A stretch of DNA of 64,000 nt from Butyrivibrio sp. MB2005. GTDB taxonomy: Bacteria; Bacillota; Clostridia; Lachnospirales; Lachnospiraceae. Positions 1 through 8,870 of the stretch are shown here, piece after piece (position 1 is the first letter of the stretch; the number at the start of each line of letters is the position of its first letter). The stretch lies in assembly GCF_000424285.1 (NCBI RefSeq), contig NZ_AUJP01000020.1:27824-91823 (forward strand), written 5' to 3'. The notes beneath the pieces are model-generated. The model was not told the DNA's origin, did no database searches, and was given only the letters and a program-made list of their open reading frames with translations. The translations under genes were made by a program, and so were the position numbers.

Positions 1-876
1 GCTTTCTTTAAAGGCGCGTCTTGTGATTCTTGACAAAACAACTCCCAGCACAACTATAAGCACTGCCAGTGTTGCTCCGTAATCCACGTTCTTGGCCTCC
101 ATAGTCTGATAGTACATATATGTACCCGTAAGGAATGTCTTTTTAAGAGGCATTCCTTTGGGGAACATAGTCCATGGAAGATCAAAGACCTTAAGAGCTC
201 CGGTAACCCCCAGAGTGAGGCATGTACAGATCACGTTCCTAAGAAGAGGAAGTGAAATGTACCATACCCTCTGGAATCTGGTGGCACCATCTATCTCCGC
301 GGATTCATACAACTCCTGTGAGATGTTGTTGAGTCCTGTCTGAAGTATGACAAAGTAGAATCCTACATATTGCCATACAACAGGGATCATCATGGTCACA
401 ATCGCAAGCTTCTCGCTCTTGTAATCTATCAGCTCCGTTCTGCCCAAAGCTTCAAGAAACTGATTCAGCATTCCCTTGTCATAGAGAAAAATCAGGTTGA
501 ACAAAAGGCCCAGAGCAGTTGCTGAGATTACAATAGGGAAGAAATACACTGTTCTGAAAAACTGAGTTCCTCTGCCGATATTGTCAACGAGAATTGCCAA
601 TAAAAGCGCTATTCCCACCTGTCCCACAATAGTGGCTATTATCATCAAAAATGTGTTTTTAAGGGATGTCCATACAACCGGGTCCGTAGCCAGCTTAACG
701 TAATTCTCATACCAGGGAGAATTCCATTTTGTGCCGTAGGTACCCAGGTTTTTGATGGACCTGAAGCTCCCGTAAATATTCACAAAGAATGGATAATACA
801 GGTAAATTATCAAAAATAGAAATGCCGGTGCAAGAAACAGAAATATGTATTTTTTGCTCTTGTATATGTTTGACAT
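1..876 (-). CDS. Sugar ABC transporter permease (MalF/UgpA type), 3' end outside window
   Basis: This is an inner-membrane permease subunit of a carbohydrate ABC importer. 292 codons are visible from the ATG at 876 and the frame is still open at base 1. The protein opens with MSNIYKSKKYIFLF and a hydrophobic segment, then alternates membrane spans and loops. It carries the EAA-type loop of these permeases (around ESAEIDGATRFQ, near residue 195), which docks on the ATPase. It lies 6 bp downstream of the solute-binding lipoprotein gene, so the two are co-transcribed. With cellobiose phosphorylase and phosphoglucomutase upstream, the likely substrate is cellobiose or cellodextrins, which is inferred from context only. 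The second permease is presumably beyond the window edge. Confidence 0.9.
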   Translation of the reverse strand, partial: MSNIYKSKKYIFLFLAPAFLFLIIYLYYPFFVNIYGSFRSIKNLGTYGTKWNSPWYENYVKLATDPVVWTSLKNTFLMIIATIVGQVGIALLLAILVDNIGRGTQFFRTVYFFPIVISATALGLLFNLIFLYDKGMLNQFLEALGRTELIDYKSEKLAIVTMMIPVVWQYVGFYFVILQTGLNNISQELYESAEIDGATRFQRVWYISLPLLRNVICTCLTLGVTGALKVFDLPWTMFPKGMPLKKTFLTGTYMYYQTMEAKNVDYGATLAVLIVVLGVVLSRITRRAFKES

Positions 877-882
877 ATCTTT

Positions 883-2274
883 TTACTCAGCTGAATCTTT
901 ATAAACGTCGATACCTTCCTGAACTGCATCTGCTGCAGCTACGCCGCCTGTTACGATGTCAGGCATTCCGTCAAAAGTAGATACTCTGCAGTCACCGTTG
1001 AACATATCCTGAACAGCGCCTGTAAGACTTGTAACGCCACTCATCATATCCATAGCCTTAACCTGAAGAGCATTGAATTTGCTGGAATCAACCTTAGGAG
1101 CGTTCTTAAGAGCTGATGCTGTGTGCTGTGCAAAAACAGGAACAACCTCATCACTTGTCATATGCTCAACAAAGCTTACAGCTGCTGCTTTCTTGTCGGG
1201 ATCTTCCCAAGCCTTGGTTGTGATGTAGTAACCCATTGAAAGTCCGCCTACAAGGTCTGTTGTCTTTCTGTTGCCCTTGCCGGGGAAATAAGTTACGTCA
1301 AAGTGGCTGAGCTTTTCTTCATCAAGAGTGCTGGGATCATCGGGGTCTGACTGGCATGAACCAACGATACCGCCTACCTTCCATGAACCATCAAGAAGGA
1401 ATGCAGCCTTATCATCTGTAAACATTGCAAAGGTTTCATCATCTGTTGCTGAAAGAGTATTGTCAGGGAAGAAGCCTTTCTCATAGAGATCCTTAATATC
1501 CTCAAGACCTGCAACCCACTGTTTTCCAGTAGCATCATCTGCGCTTCCGGGAATATTCAGGTGATTGTCCGGTGTCTGCTGATTGTAGATAGCAAACTCC
1601 CACCAGTAATGAGGAATATTACCAAGGGCTGCTGCGATAGGAGCATAGCCTGCATCCTTGATCTTCTGGCAGTCTGCAAGGAACTGATCCCATGTATAAT
1701 CTGCGCCTGGCATTGCTACGCCTGCATCCTCAAGCACCTTGGTATTTACGAACATTGCTTCCCAGTATCCGTTTACAGGAACTGCATACTTAACGCCATC
1801 AGCCGGTGATGCTGCGATAAGATCATCGTTCATGTTGGATGCGTATTCAGGGAACTCTGCTCTGATGTCATCAATTGATACAACCTTTCCTGCTTTAACA
1901 AAATCATCCGCATCTGCTCCGTTAAAGAAGAAAAGAACGTCAGGCTCTGAGCCTGTTTCAAAGTCTGTGATGATCCTGGTCTTAAAGGTCTCATCACTTG
2001 TTGCTGAGGTGTCGCTGACTGTGTTGCCTGTCTCACTCTCCCAATCAGCCACAGCACTCTTGTAGTTCTGTGCGTTGCTGTCCTCACCTGCAAAGGTTGT
2101 TGTTACGGTGATCTCTACGGATCCACCTGCCTTGGCAGAGGTTGCTGTAGATTCGTCAGATATCTCTACAGAACTCTCTTCTGCCGGAGCCTCAGTTGCT
2201 GTGCCGCCGCATCCGGCTACGCTAATTGTCATAATTGCGCTCATAAGCACTGCTGTCAGATTTTTTAACTTCAT
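883..2274 (-). CDS. Sugar ABC transporter substrate-binding lipoprotein (family 1 solute-binding protein)
   Basis: A 463-residue extracellular sugar receptor feeding the adjacent permease. The N-terminus is a lipoprotein signal (MKLKNLTAVLMSAIMT...SVAGCGG) with a lipobox ending in Cys, followed by a Ser/Thr/Glu-rich linker and a family 1 solute-binding fold. ATG 2274 is chosen over the longer frame (to 2310) because GGGAG sits just before it and the signal peptide begins there. The substrate cannot be read from sequence; cellobiose or cellodextrins is inferred from the upstream phosphorylase. A sensor kinase gene ends about 97 bp upstream, and a possible promoter lies between the two. Confidence 0.9.
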   Translation of the reverse strand: MKLKNLTAVLMSAIMTISVAGCGGTATEAPAEESSVEISDESTATSAKAGGSVEITVTTTFAGEDSNAQNYKSAVADWESETGNTVSDTSATSDETFKTRIITDFETGSEPDVLFFFNGADADDFVKAGKVVSIDDIRAEFPEYASNMNDDLIAASPADGVKYAVPVNGYWEAMFVNTKVLEDAGVAMPGADYTWDQFLADCQKIKDAGYAPIAAALGNIPHYWWEFAIYNQQTPDNHLNIPGSADDATGKQWVAGLEDIKDLYEKGFFPDNTLSATDDETFAMFTDDKAAFLLDGSWKVGGIVGSCQSDPDDPSTLDEEKLSHFDVTYFPGKGNRKTTDLVGGLSMGYYITTKAWEDPDKKAAAVSFVEHMTSDEVVPVFAQHTASALKNAPKVDSSKFNALQVKAMDMMSGVTSLTGAVQDMFNGDCRVSTFDGMPDIVTGGVAAADAVQEGIDVYKDSAE

Positions 2275-2346
2275 ACATGTCTCCCTTCTGCGCGTTACTA
2301 CACACATCATGTTTCGTATTATCTAATTCAAGGATAGCAGTGCTCC

Positions 2347-2375
2347 TAATTAAATCAGATTGCTGAAATTGTCAA
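2347..2375 (-). promoter_or_regulatory. Candidate sigma-A promoter for the transporter genes
   Basis: On the minus strand a perfect TTGACA (2375-2370) overlaps the stop codon of the sensor kinase gene. It is followed after 17 bp by TAATTA (2352-2347), a weak -10. This could give the binding protein and permease genes higher expression than the upstream enzymes, which is common for solute-binding proteins. It is a sequence match only. Confidence 0.35.
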
Positions 2376-4057
2376 TTTTTGACAAAAATAGTGCTGATAG
2401 TATTATTGTTTCCATCCGTCTCAATTGTAAGGCCGCTTTCAGCGCCGTAGAGTATCCTCAGTCTCCTGTGAACGTTGCGGATTCCAATCCTCGTTGAGCG
2501 CTCTTCAAGAGGCTTTATATCCATGGTATCAGTCAAAAGCTCTTTTATCTTGGCGAAATCCTCGTCGCTAGGAACGCCGGGATTAATTATCTTTATTCTC
2601 ATATCGATTTTTTCATTGTCCTGAGTTCCCTCTATCTCAAGACGGACCCTCCTGATTCCATCCTCTGAGTAGCTGTATTCAACAGCATTTTCAATTACAG
2701 GCTGAATGATAAGCCTTGGCACCATCACATGAAAAAGAGCTTTATCTATATGCTCCTCATAAATGAATCTGTCCTGATATCTGCACTTTATTATGTATAT
2801 GTAAGCGTTTACATACTCAAGCTCCTCAGACAGCGCGATGAGCGACTGCCTGTTTCTGTCCATTGTGGCACTCATCATTACAGACAAAGCCTCGATCATA
2901 CTGGATACCTTTTCCTGGCCGTTCATTCTGGCTTCCCAGTTGATGATCTCAAGAGTGTTATTTAAAAAGTGAGGATTTATCTGGGACTGCAGGGCATGAA
3001 TATTGGCATCTCTAAGGGCAATCTCCTCCACAAAAATCTTATTGAACTGCTCTCCGAGCTTGGTACTCATCTTGTTAAAGTTCCTTGTAAGGTCAGCAAT
3101 CTCGCCGCTGTGCCCCTTTGGTTCTTCCACTACTTCCCCGTACTCGCCATCAGCGATCTTTTTAGAAGCAGCAGTAAGCGTGGCAATAGGCCTGTTAATC
3201 CTGCTGTTAAAGAAGAAAAACATAAGAAGCACAAGTGGCAGAAGGAAGATCAATAGTATTAAAAATGTGATATTTATGGACCTTCTCTCCAAGCCCACAG
3301 CTGTCGCATCATAGGCAACAGAAAAAGTAAAAAATCCGTCTACGCTTTTCCTGTCACAGCTTATAAAACCGCCTGACGTGTTGTAGTTACCCTCACCGTA
3401 CAGCCTCTCGCCATTAAAGGATACATCCATGCCACGATATTCCCATACGCTCTTTAAGCTCTCGAAAACCTCTTCCGGATTAATCTCCATGACAAGAAGC
3501 GCATACTTTTTAAAGCCTCTACCAAGGAGGTTTCTTATCATATACACATGACCGTCCATGGCAAAAAACTCTGTCCTTGTATCCAGATCCTCTGAAATCT
3601 CAAGGGCTTTATCCTTAACGGAATCTGTAAAAAACTTAAACCTTGAAACACTTCCTCTTCCCGTGGTATTACCTGTGTAATACAGGGTGTCAGGCTCATC
3701 CGTAAAAATAAGCACTGTGATATCAAAACTTGGATCGTATTTATAATGGGCTGATAAAAATGTAGTAACCTGATTGTAGAGATTACCGGAATCACCGCTA
3801 CTTTGATACTCTGCCCAGTAGTCTCCTATGTATGAAAGATAAGATGCATCCTTTGATGAATCGATGCAGTCCAAAAGGCGGAGGATACTGATATCCGCCG
3901 CCTTTTCCATAGATGTATTAATTATACGCTGACTCTGTCTGTCGATTCTTCCTGAAACCACCACAAGAAAAACCACCAGAATGACAGTAAGGGGCACAAT
4001 CCACCCTAGTGCAAGAAGTCTTAGCATCTGCCATTTAAGAGAATTTCTTTTTTTCAT
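2372..4057 (-). CDS. Sensor histidine kinase, YesM/LytS type
   Basis: A 561-residue membrane kinase. It has an N-terminal transmembrane segment (about 12-35), an extracytoplasmic sensor region, a second span (about 265-290), a HAMP linker (NRPIATLTAASKKIADGEY), the PF06580-type phosphoacceptor motif QINPHFLNN with His near residue 363, and a C-terminal HATPase domain (IIQPVIENAVEY; RIGIRNVHRRL). Such kinases usually pair with an AraC-type response regulator and control sugar uptake operons. No regulator gene is next to it here, so the partner is elsewhere or beyond the window. The ATG overlaps the phosphoglucomutase stop codon by one base (TAATG), so translation is probably coupled. The ligand is unknown, perhaps an extracellular cello-oligosaccharide. 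Confidence 0.88.
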   Translation of the reverse strand: MKKRNSLKWQMLRLLALGWIVPLTVILVVFLVVVSGRIDRQSQRIINTSMEKAADISILRLLDCIDSSKDASYLSYIGDYWAEYQSSGDSGNLYNQVTTFLSAHYKYDPSFDITVLIFTDEPDTLYYTGNTTGRGSVSRFKFFTDSVKDKALEISEDLDTRTEFFAMDGHVYMIRNLLGRGFKKYALLVMEINPEEVFESLKSVWEYRGMDVSFNGERLYGEGNYNTSGGFISCDRKSVDGFFTFSVAYDATAVGLERRSINITFLILLIFLLPLVLLMFFFFNSRINRPIATLTAASKKIADGEYGEVVEEPKGHSGEIADLTRNFNKMSTKLGEQFNKIFVEEIALRDANIHALQSQINPHFLNNTLEIINWEARMNGQEKVSSMIEALSVMMSATMDRNRQSLIALSEELEYVNAYIYIIKCRYQDRFIYEEHIDKALFHVMVPRLIIQPVIENAVEYSYSEDGIRRVRLEIEGTQDNEKIDMRIKIINPGVPSDEDFAKIKELLTDTMDIKPLEERSTRIGIRNVHRRLRILYGAESGLTIETDGNNNTISTIFVKN

Positions 4058-5472
4058 TATTCTTCCAACCCCAACAGATTTTTGTAAGCATCACATGTCT
4101 TTTCCGCAAGGGCCTTATCAGGCATCTCACAGAAAATCCTAAGAAGTGGTTCTGTTCCTGAAAACCTTACACATACCCATCCCCCATTTTTAAAGTATAC
4201 CTTACAGCCATCCAGATAGGAAGTCCTTGCAATCTCCGTTTCAAAGGCAGGAATCACCTTATCCTCCATGAGGATTTTCTGATAATCGGGCTTTTTTTCA
4301 GCCCTGAAGGAATAGTTATTTTCAATCATGAAAAACTCTCCAAACTCCTCCCTAATATCATCGTAAAGCTCAGATATTTTCTTACCTGTTACAGCCAGCA
4401 TCTCAACAAGCAGGGCCGCTGCATATACTCCATCCTTACCGTTTATATGTCCCCTCACAGTAAGTCCCCCGGAGGATTCGCCGCCGATAAGGGCATCCGT
4501 TTCCGTTATTTTTGCCGATATGTGCTTAAAGCCCACGGGAACCTCGTAGCACTTTTCTCCAAATTTTTCTGCAATCCTGTCAAGCATGTGTGTGGTACAA
4601 AGATTCCTGACTACAGGCCCCTTCTCATTTCTGTATTTCTCAAGATAGTAGTACAAAAGAACCAGAATATCATTTGGAGATAAGTATCTTCCCTTGTCGT
4701 CTACGACACCTATTCTGTCGGCATCACCATCTGTTGCAATTCCTATATCGCAGCGATTATCAATGACCGTGGATTTAAGGAGGCTCATGGCAGGTTCATT
4801 TGGCGCAGGGAGCTTTCCTCCAAAAAGTGTGTCATGACGTCCGTGGATGGTCTCCATTTCACATCTTGCCGTAAGAAGAATGGTTTTTATGGCAGTCTCA
4901 CTTACTCCGTACATGGGATCAAGAGCCACTCGCAGGGATGCAGCCTTAATGGCATCCACATTTATGCGGTCAAGAATGTTATCTATATATTCGTTTATTG
5001 GATAGAACTCCTCGATAAGCCCTGCTGCCTTTGCATCCTCGTATTCCATGGTTTCTACAGGAAGTGTCACCCTGTTTATGTATTCTTCAACCTCTTTTGT
5101 CTGCTCCTCATCAGCATCTCTGCCGCCGTATGTAAAAAGCTTTATGCCATTGTAGATAGCAGGGTTATGGCTTGCCGTCACCATCATTCCATAAGGTAGC
5201 TCATGCTTCATGACGTAGAACATAACAAGAGGTGTGGGGCTTGATTTATTTATGAGGCTTGCCTTTATGCCTGCTGCCGCAAAAGTAGCGCCTGCCCACT
5301 GCATTGCTTCTTTAGATAAAAAACGTCTGTCGTAGCCAAGAACAATGCCCTTATCTGCCACATTCTCAGCCTTCATTTTGGCAGCCATGGCGTTTGCCAG
5401 AATCTGAACATTTTCCTTGGTAAAACCATCACCTATTATGGCTCGCCATCCGCCGGTTCCGAATTTGATCAT
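4057..5472 (-). CDS. Phosphoglucomutase/phosphomannomutase family protein
   Basis: A 471-residue cytosolic alpha-D-phosphohexomutase. All four family signatures are visible: the phosphoserine loop TASHNP (Ser near residue 100), the metal-binding loop DGDADR, the sugar-binding loop GGESSGG, and the C-terminal phosphate-binding loop RFSGTEP. It sits 13 bp after the cellobiose phosphorylase gene. That enzyme yields glucose 1-phosphate, and this one would convert it to glucose 6-phosphate for glycolysis. Choice among glucose, mannose and glucosamine phosphates is not certain from motifs, but the context strongly favours glucose 1-phosphate. Length is normal for the family. Confidence 0.9.
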   Translation of the reverse strand: MIKFGTGGWRAIIGDGFTKENVQILANAMAAKMKAENVADKGIVLGYDRRFLSKEAMQWAGATFAAAGIKASLINKSSPTPLVMFYVMKHELPYGMMVTASHNPAIYNGIKLFTYGGRDADEEQTKEVEEYINRVTLPVETMEYEDAKAAGLIEEFYPINEYIDNILDRINVDAIKAASLRVALDPMYGVSETAIKTILLTARCEMETIHGRHDTLFGGKLPAPNEPAMSLLKSTVIDNRCDIGIATDGDADRIGVVDDKGRYLSPNDILVLLYYYLEKYRNEKGPVVRNLCTTHMLDRIAEKFGEKCYEVPVGFKHISAKITETDALIGGESSGGLTVRGHINGKDGVYAAALLVEMLAVTGKKISELYDDIREEFGEFFMIENNYSFRAEKKPDYQKILMEDKVIPAFETEIARTSYLDGCKVYFKNGGWVCVRFSGTEPLLRIFCEMPDKALAEKTCDAYKNLLGLEE

Positions 5473-5485
5473 TGTTTCGCCCCCT

Positions 5486-7930
5486 TTATCCCATCACAAC
5501 TTCCACACTGTGCACTTCCCCGGCTGAGCCTGCCGGTATTACAGCTACGCTCCTATCCTTCGAAAAATCCTTATCATAGCCGCAGGATACTTCTACACCA
5601 TCAATTACTACCTTCTTTACGCCGCATTGAACATGCTCCGGATTTGTAACCTTAATATTGTAGACAACGCCGCGGAATACTCTTGATACCTCGTATCCAT
5701 CCCACTGCGCAGGAATGCATGGATCAACAATAAGCTCGCCAAATCCCGGTCGTACTCCCAGAAGATAATGGGTCACAGCAAAATATGCCCAGCCGCCGCT
5801 GCCTGTCATGAAGGGGTGATGCGCCCTTCCATAGGTGGTGTGGTCTTTTCCCGAAATGAACTGGCAGTAAGAATAGGGCTCCGCCCATCTTCTTTCAATA
5901 TCATCATTCTGATAATAGGGACAAAGGCTCTTATAGTATTCAAAGGCTCTCTCACCATTACCCATCCTGCATTCCGCAGACCACACCCAGGGATTTGGAT
6001 GAGAGAAAATACTTCCGTTCTCCTTAAGTCCCGGGTACACTCTTGTCACAAAACCAATCTCATCATCAGGCTCTGTAAATGCAGGGGCATTAAGCATGAT
6101 TCCGTAAGGAGTTGCAAGCCTTTCGTGAACACTGCTCAGAGTCTTCTTTGCTCTGTCTCCTGTGGATACACCTGACAAAACTGCCCAGGCATTTGATTCA
6201 AGATGGATCTGTCCCTCTTTGTTTTCCCTGGTTCCAATCTTTCTTCCGGAACCTGTAAAACCTCTAAGATACCAGTCACCATCCCACAATACATCATCAA
6301 GATGCTTAGAAAGATCATCTGTTTTTTCAGAAAGTTCTTTGGCAAAGTCGGCATCTTCCATATATTCCGCGGTCTCTCTAAGACAGATAAGTGCTCTGTA
6401 CAAAAGAAATGAAACCAGCGCGCTTTCTCCTCCGCCAAGATTAAGGCAGTCGTTCCAATCAGCCCGAAGTCCCTTGCAGATTCCATGTTCGCCCACTTCC
6501 TCAAGAGAGAAAAGAACAATCTTTTTCATGTGCTCATAAACACTTCCGGATCCTCCGTCAGCGTAGCCGTATTCCTCCTTTAGGAAATTCAAATCACCTG
6601 TCTCTTTGACATACTCCGTAATTGAAGGTATAAGCCATAGTGCATCATCCGAGCATGCATCAGCCAGGCCATGAACCTTCGATGATGCCTCAGGTTCCGG
6701 AATTACAGTGGGTGACTTAAAGGGCTTTTTCTTATTCTCTTTTTCATCTTCAGGCATAAACCACCTTGGCTCAAAGAGATGAATTCCATAACCTCTGGTT
6801 GTGAGCGCTCGTAGCAGTTCTACAATTCTCTTTTTACAGCCCGCAGGATTACTTGCTATAACCGTCATGGAATCCTGTGCCGTATCCCTGTAGCCAAGAC
6901 CTGTTCTTCCGCCTACTTCGATAAAAGAAGCAAACCTTGAAAACATTACATTTATCTCAGCCTGATACAAGGTCCATGCATTTATCATGGTATCTATGCC
7001 CTTCTCAGGACTTGAAACAGCAAAGGTTCTCTGCTTTTCTCTCCAGAACTCTCTAAGTTTTTCATAGGCAGCATCAAGTCTTGCGGGATCACTGTATTTT
7101 TCTTTGATTGCCCTTGCTTCATCATAGCCGCCCTCACCAAGAAAATAGATAAGCCTTACAGACTCACCCTTTTTCAGCACTATATTCTTGGAAAGCCCTG
7201 CGCAGTGATTTCCGCCCTTTTCAAAGGAGCCGGAAAGACTTCCCTTCTCCACGGTTTCAGGATTTGACTCGGTATTGTAGGTTCCGATAAATTTATCCCT
7301 TAAGCACTCAAAGCCATCAGGCTCAAAGCTTGCCGCAAAATACTGATATCCCTCTTCTTCATAAAAAAGATCGTACAGTATTATCCCGTCTTTGTACTCG
7401 GATCCCGCACAGTACAGGCTCATCTGAAAATTCTGATTATCTATTGGAACGTGATGGAAAGAAAATTCGGCATAAGAAAATACACTTAGATTCCTTGTAT
7501 GATCACTTTCATTTTTAATGACGACATCCCAGATAAGCGCATTGTCACCAATAGGGATACTCAGCTTCTCACTGGCCCATAATCCCTTGTATTCACACTC
7601 ATAGGTGGTTACGCTCATGCCATGTCTTGTGGTATATTTTGCCACGTCTAAAGGCTTCCCCACAGGCTGCCAGGAGATACTGAAATAATCCCCGTCGTCG
7701 TTATCCCTTATGTAGATATAGTCCCCGGGTCTGTCCATAGGAACGGCATTGCCGCGAAACCTTGTTATCCTGTGATATTCGGGAGACTTGTAAAAAAGGT
7801 ATCCTCCCGCAGTGTGATTAACAACAGCACACATATCCTCAACTCCAAGATAATTAGTCCAGGAAGTGGGAATATCGACTCTGTCTATTACATACTCATT
7901 GTTTTTTTCATCAAAATGTCCGTATCTCAT
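5486..7930 (-). CDS. GH94 glycosyltransferase/phosphorylase, probably cellobiose phosphorylase
   Basis: An 814-residue cytosolic phosphorylase with no signal peptide. It opens with MRYGHFDEKNNEYVIDR, the typical start of cellobiose phosphorylases. The catalytic acid lies in RADWNDC, with Asp near residue 490, matching the known position in characterised GH94 cellobiose phosphorylases. The C-terminal half holds the (alpha/alpha)6 barrel. The reaction is reversible: cellobiose plus phosphate gives glucose 1-phosphate plus glucose, saving one ATP per disaccharide. ATG 7930 is preferred over 7942 because GGGGG precedes it at good spacing. The following phosphoglucomutase gene supports the role. 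Other GH94 specificities (cellodextrin, laminaribiose) remain possible but less likely. Confidence 0.9.
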   Translation of the reverse strand: MRYGHFDEKNNEYVIDRVDIPTSWTNYLGVEDMCAVVNHTAGGYLFYKSPEYHRITRFRGNAVPMDRPGDYIYIRDNDDGDYFSISWQPVGKPLDVAKYTTRHGMSVTTYECEYKGLWASEKLSIPIGDNALIWDVVIKNESDHTRNLSVFSYAEFSFHHVPIDNQNFQMSLYCAGSEYKDGIILYDLFYEEEGYQYFAASFEPDGFECLRDKFIGTYNTESNPETVEKGSLSGSFEKGGNHCAGLSKNIVLKKGESVRLIYFLGEGGYDEARAIKEKYSDPARLDAAYEKLREFWREKQRTFAVSSPEKGIDTMINAWTLYQAEINVMFSRFASFIEVGGRTGLGYRDTAQDSMTVIASNPAGCKKRIVELLRALTTRGYGIHLFEPRWFMPEDEKENKKKPFKSPTVIPEPEASSKVHGLADACSDDALWLIPSITEYVKETGDLNFLKEEYGYADGGSGSVYEHMKKIVLFSLEEVGEHGICKGLRADWNDCLNLGGGESALVSFLLYRALICLRETAEYMEDADFAKELSEKTDDLSKHLDDVLWDGDWYLRGFTGSGRKIGTRENKEGQIHLESNAWAVLSGVSTGDRAKKTLSSVHERLATPYGIMLNAPAFTEPDDEIGFVTRVYPGLKENGSIFSHPNPWVWSAECRMGNGERAFEYYKSLCPYYQNDDIERRWAEPYSYCQFISGKDHTTYGRAHHPFMTGSGGWAYFAVTHYLLGVRPGFGELIVDPCIPAQWDGYEVSRVFRGVVYNIKVTNPEHVQCGVKKVVIDGVEVSCGYDKDFSKDRSVAVIPAGSAGEVHSVEVVMG

Positions 7931-7976
7931 AAAAACCCCCATTAACTTTTATGTCTCTAGTTTAAGAAAATGGGGG

Positions 7977-8031
7977 CAAAAGAAAATGTCCCATCTTGGC
8001 GTGTTATAGGTGTTACGCCAAAATGAGACAT
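7977..8031 (-). terminator. Rho-independent terminator after the Pr6Pr gene
   Basis: The arms at 7986-8002 and 8015-8031 form a 17-bp stem. On the minus-strand RNA the two non-Watson-Crick positions are G-U wobbles, so it pairs fully only in that direction. TTTTCTTTT follows (7986-7977). It separates the membrane protein gene from the cellobiose operon. Confidence 0.75.
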
Positions 8032-8036
8032 CTTAT

Positions 8037-8753
8037 TCATTCATCACTGTTCTTTTCTTTCAAATTCCTTTCTTTCAAGTTCTTTTTTCGGAGAAAATCA
8101 GCAATTGCCAGATAGAACCTTCCTACCATTATAAGGAAAATCAGCAGCACAAAAATCCACCACATGGTTCCCATATATGGAAGCTCATCGGCAAAACCAA
8201 AAGCTCCTGCAGGACTTCCCCAGTTTAGGAAAAAGTATGGATAATTACGTCCATCAGCAAATTCCCAACCTCTTGCATATCCGATTCCTGCATAGATGAC
8301 ATATAAAAGAGGTGGGATAATTACAAGAAATGCGTCTCTGTGACTTATTCTGGTAGACTTTGCTATTACAAAAAAGTCGATGACTGAAGCAACCGGCACA
8401 ACCACATGAGTCAGTATGTTATGAAGACTCCATGCATGTTCGCCAAGGAGCGGTGCCAGCAAAGTGCAAAAAACAACTCCGGTGAGGGTTATGGAAACCG
8501 TCGCAACGAATTTAACAATATTCCAGATCCACATTATATGCTTTTCGCGTCTGACAAAATAAATTCCGGCAGCGGAAATAATCGCCATGACTATATTGGA
8601 CTGAGTGGTAAAGTACATAAACGTCCTACTGCCGCCCATGAAAAAACCACGACCCGCATTAGCACTAAGATAGATACCAACAACTGCTGATACGATGATA
8701 ATAATTTTAAGACAATAACTGATTATTTTCTGTCTGTCTGAAAAAATGCCCAT
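8037..8753 (-). CDS. Pr6Pr family membrane protein
   Basis: A 238-residue integral membrane protein with about six to seven hydrophobic segments. It shows the family features YFTTQSN near residue 55, LHNILTHVVVP in the middle, and a Tyr/Pro-rich loop (GRNYPYFFLNWGSP) before the last spans. The molecular function of the family is unknown; it is related to eukaryotic FAR-17a/AIG1-like proteins. ATG 8753 is chosen because AGAGG lies upstream and a hydrophobic segment starts soon after; the longer frame to 8819 has no matching ribosome site. It appears monocistronic, ending at the terminator just downstream. Confidence 0.75.
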   Translation of the reverse strand: MGIFSDRQKIISYCLKIIIIVSAVVGIYLSANAGRGFFMGGSRTFMYFTTQSNIVMAIISAAGIYFVRREKHIMWIWNIVKFVATVSITLTGVVFCTLLAPLLGEHAWSLHNILTHVVVPVASVIDFFVIAKSTRISHRDAFLVIIPPLLYVIYAGIGYARGWEFADGRNYPYFFLNWGSPAGAFGFADELPYMGTMWWIFVLLIFLIMVGRFYLAIADFLRKKNLKERNLKEKNSDE

Positions 8754-8870
8754 AAAAATACCTCTTGAAAAGACGAACTGAGCGCAATTTAATTTTATCG
8801 CATTCCCAATCATTTCCAAGAGGTATTTTGCATTTTATAAACTTTTAATTATTTAAGAAATCTGGTCCTG

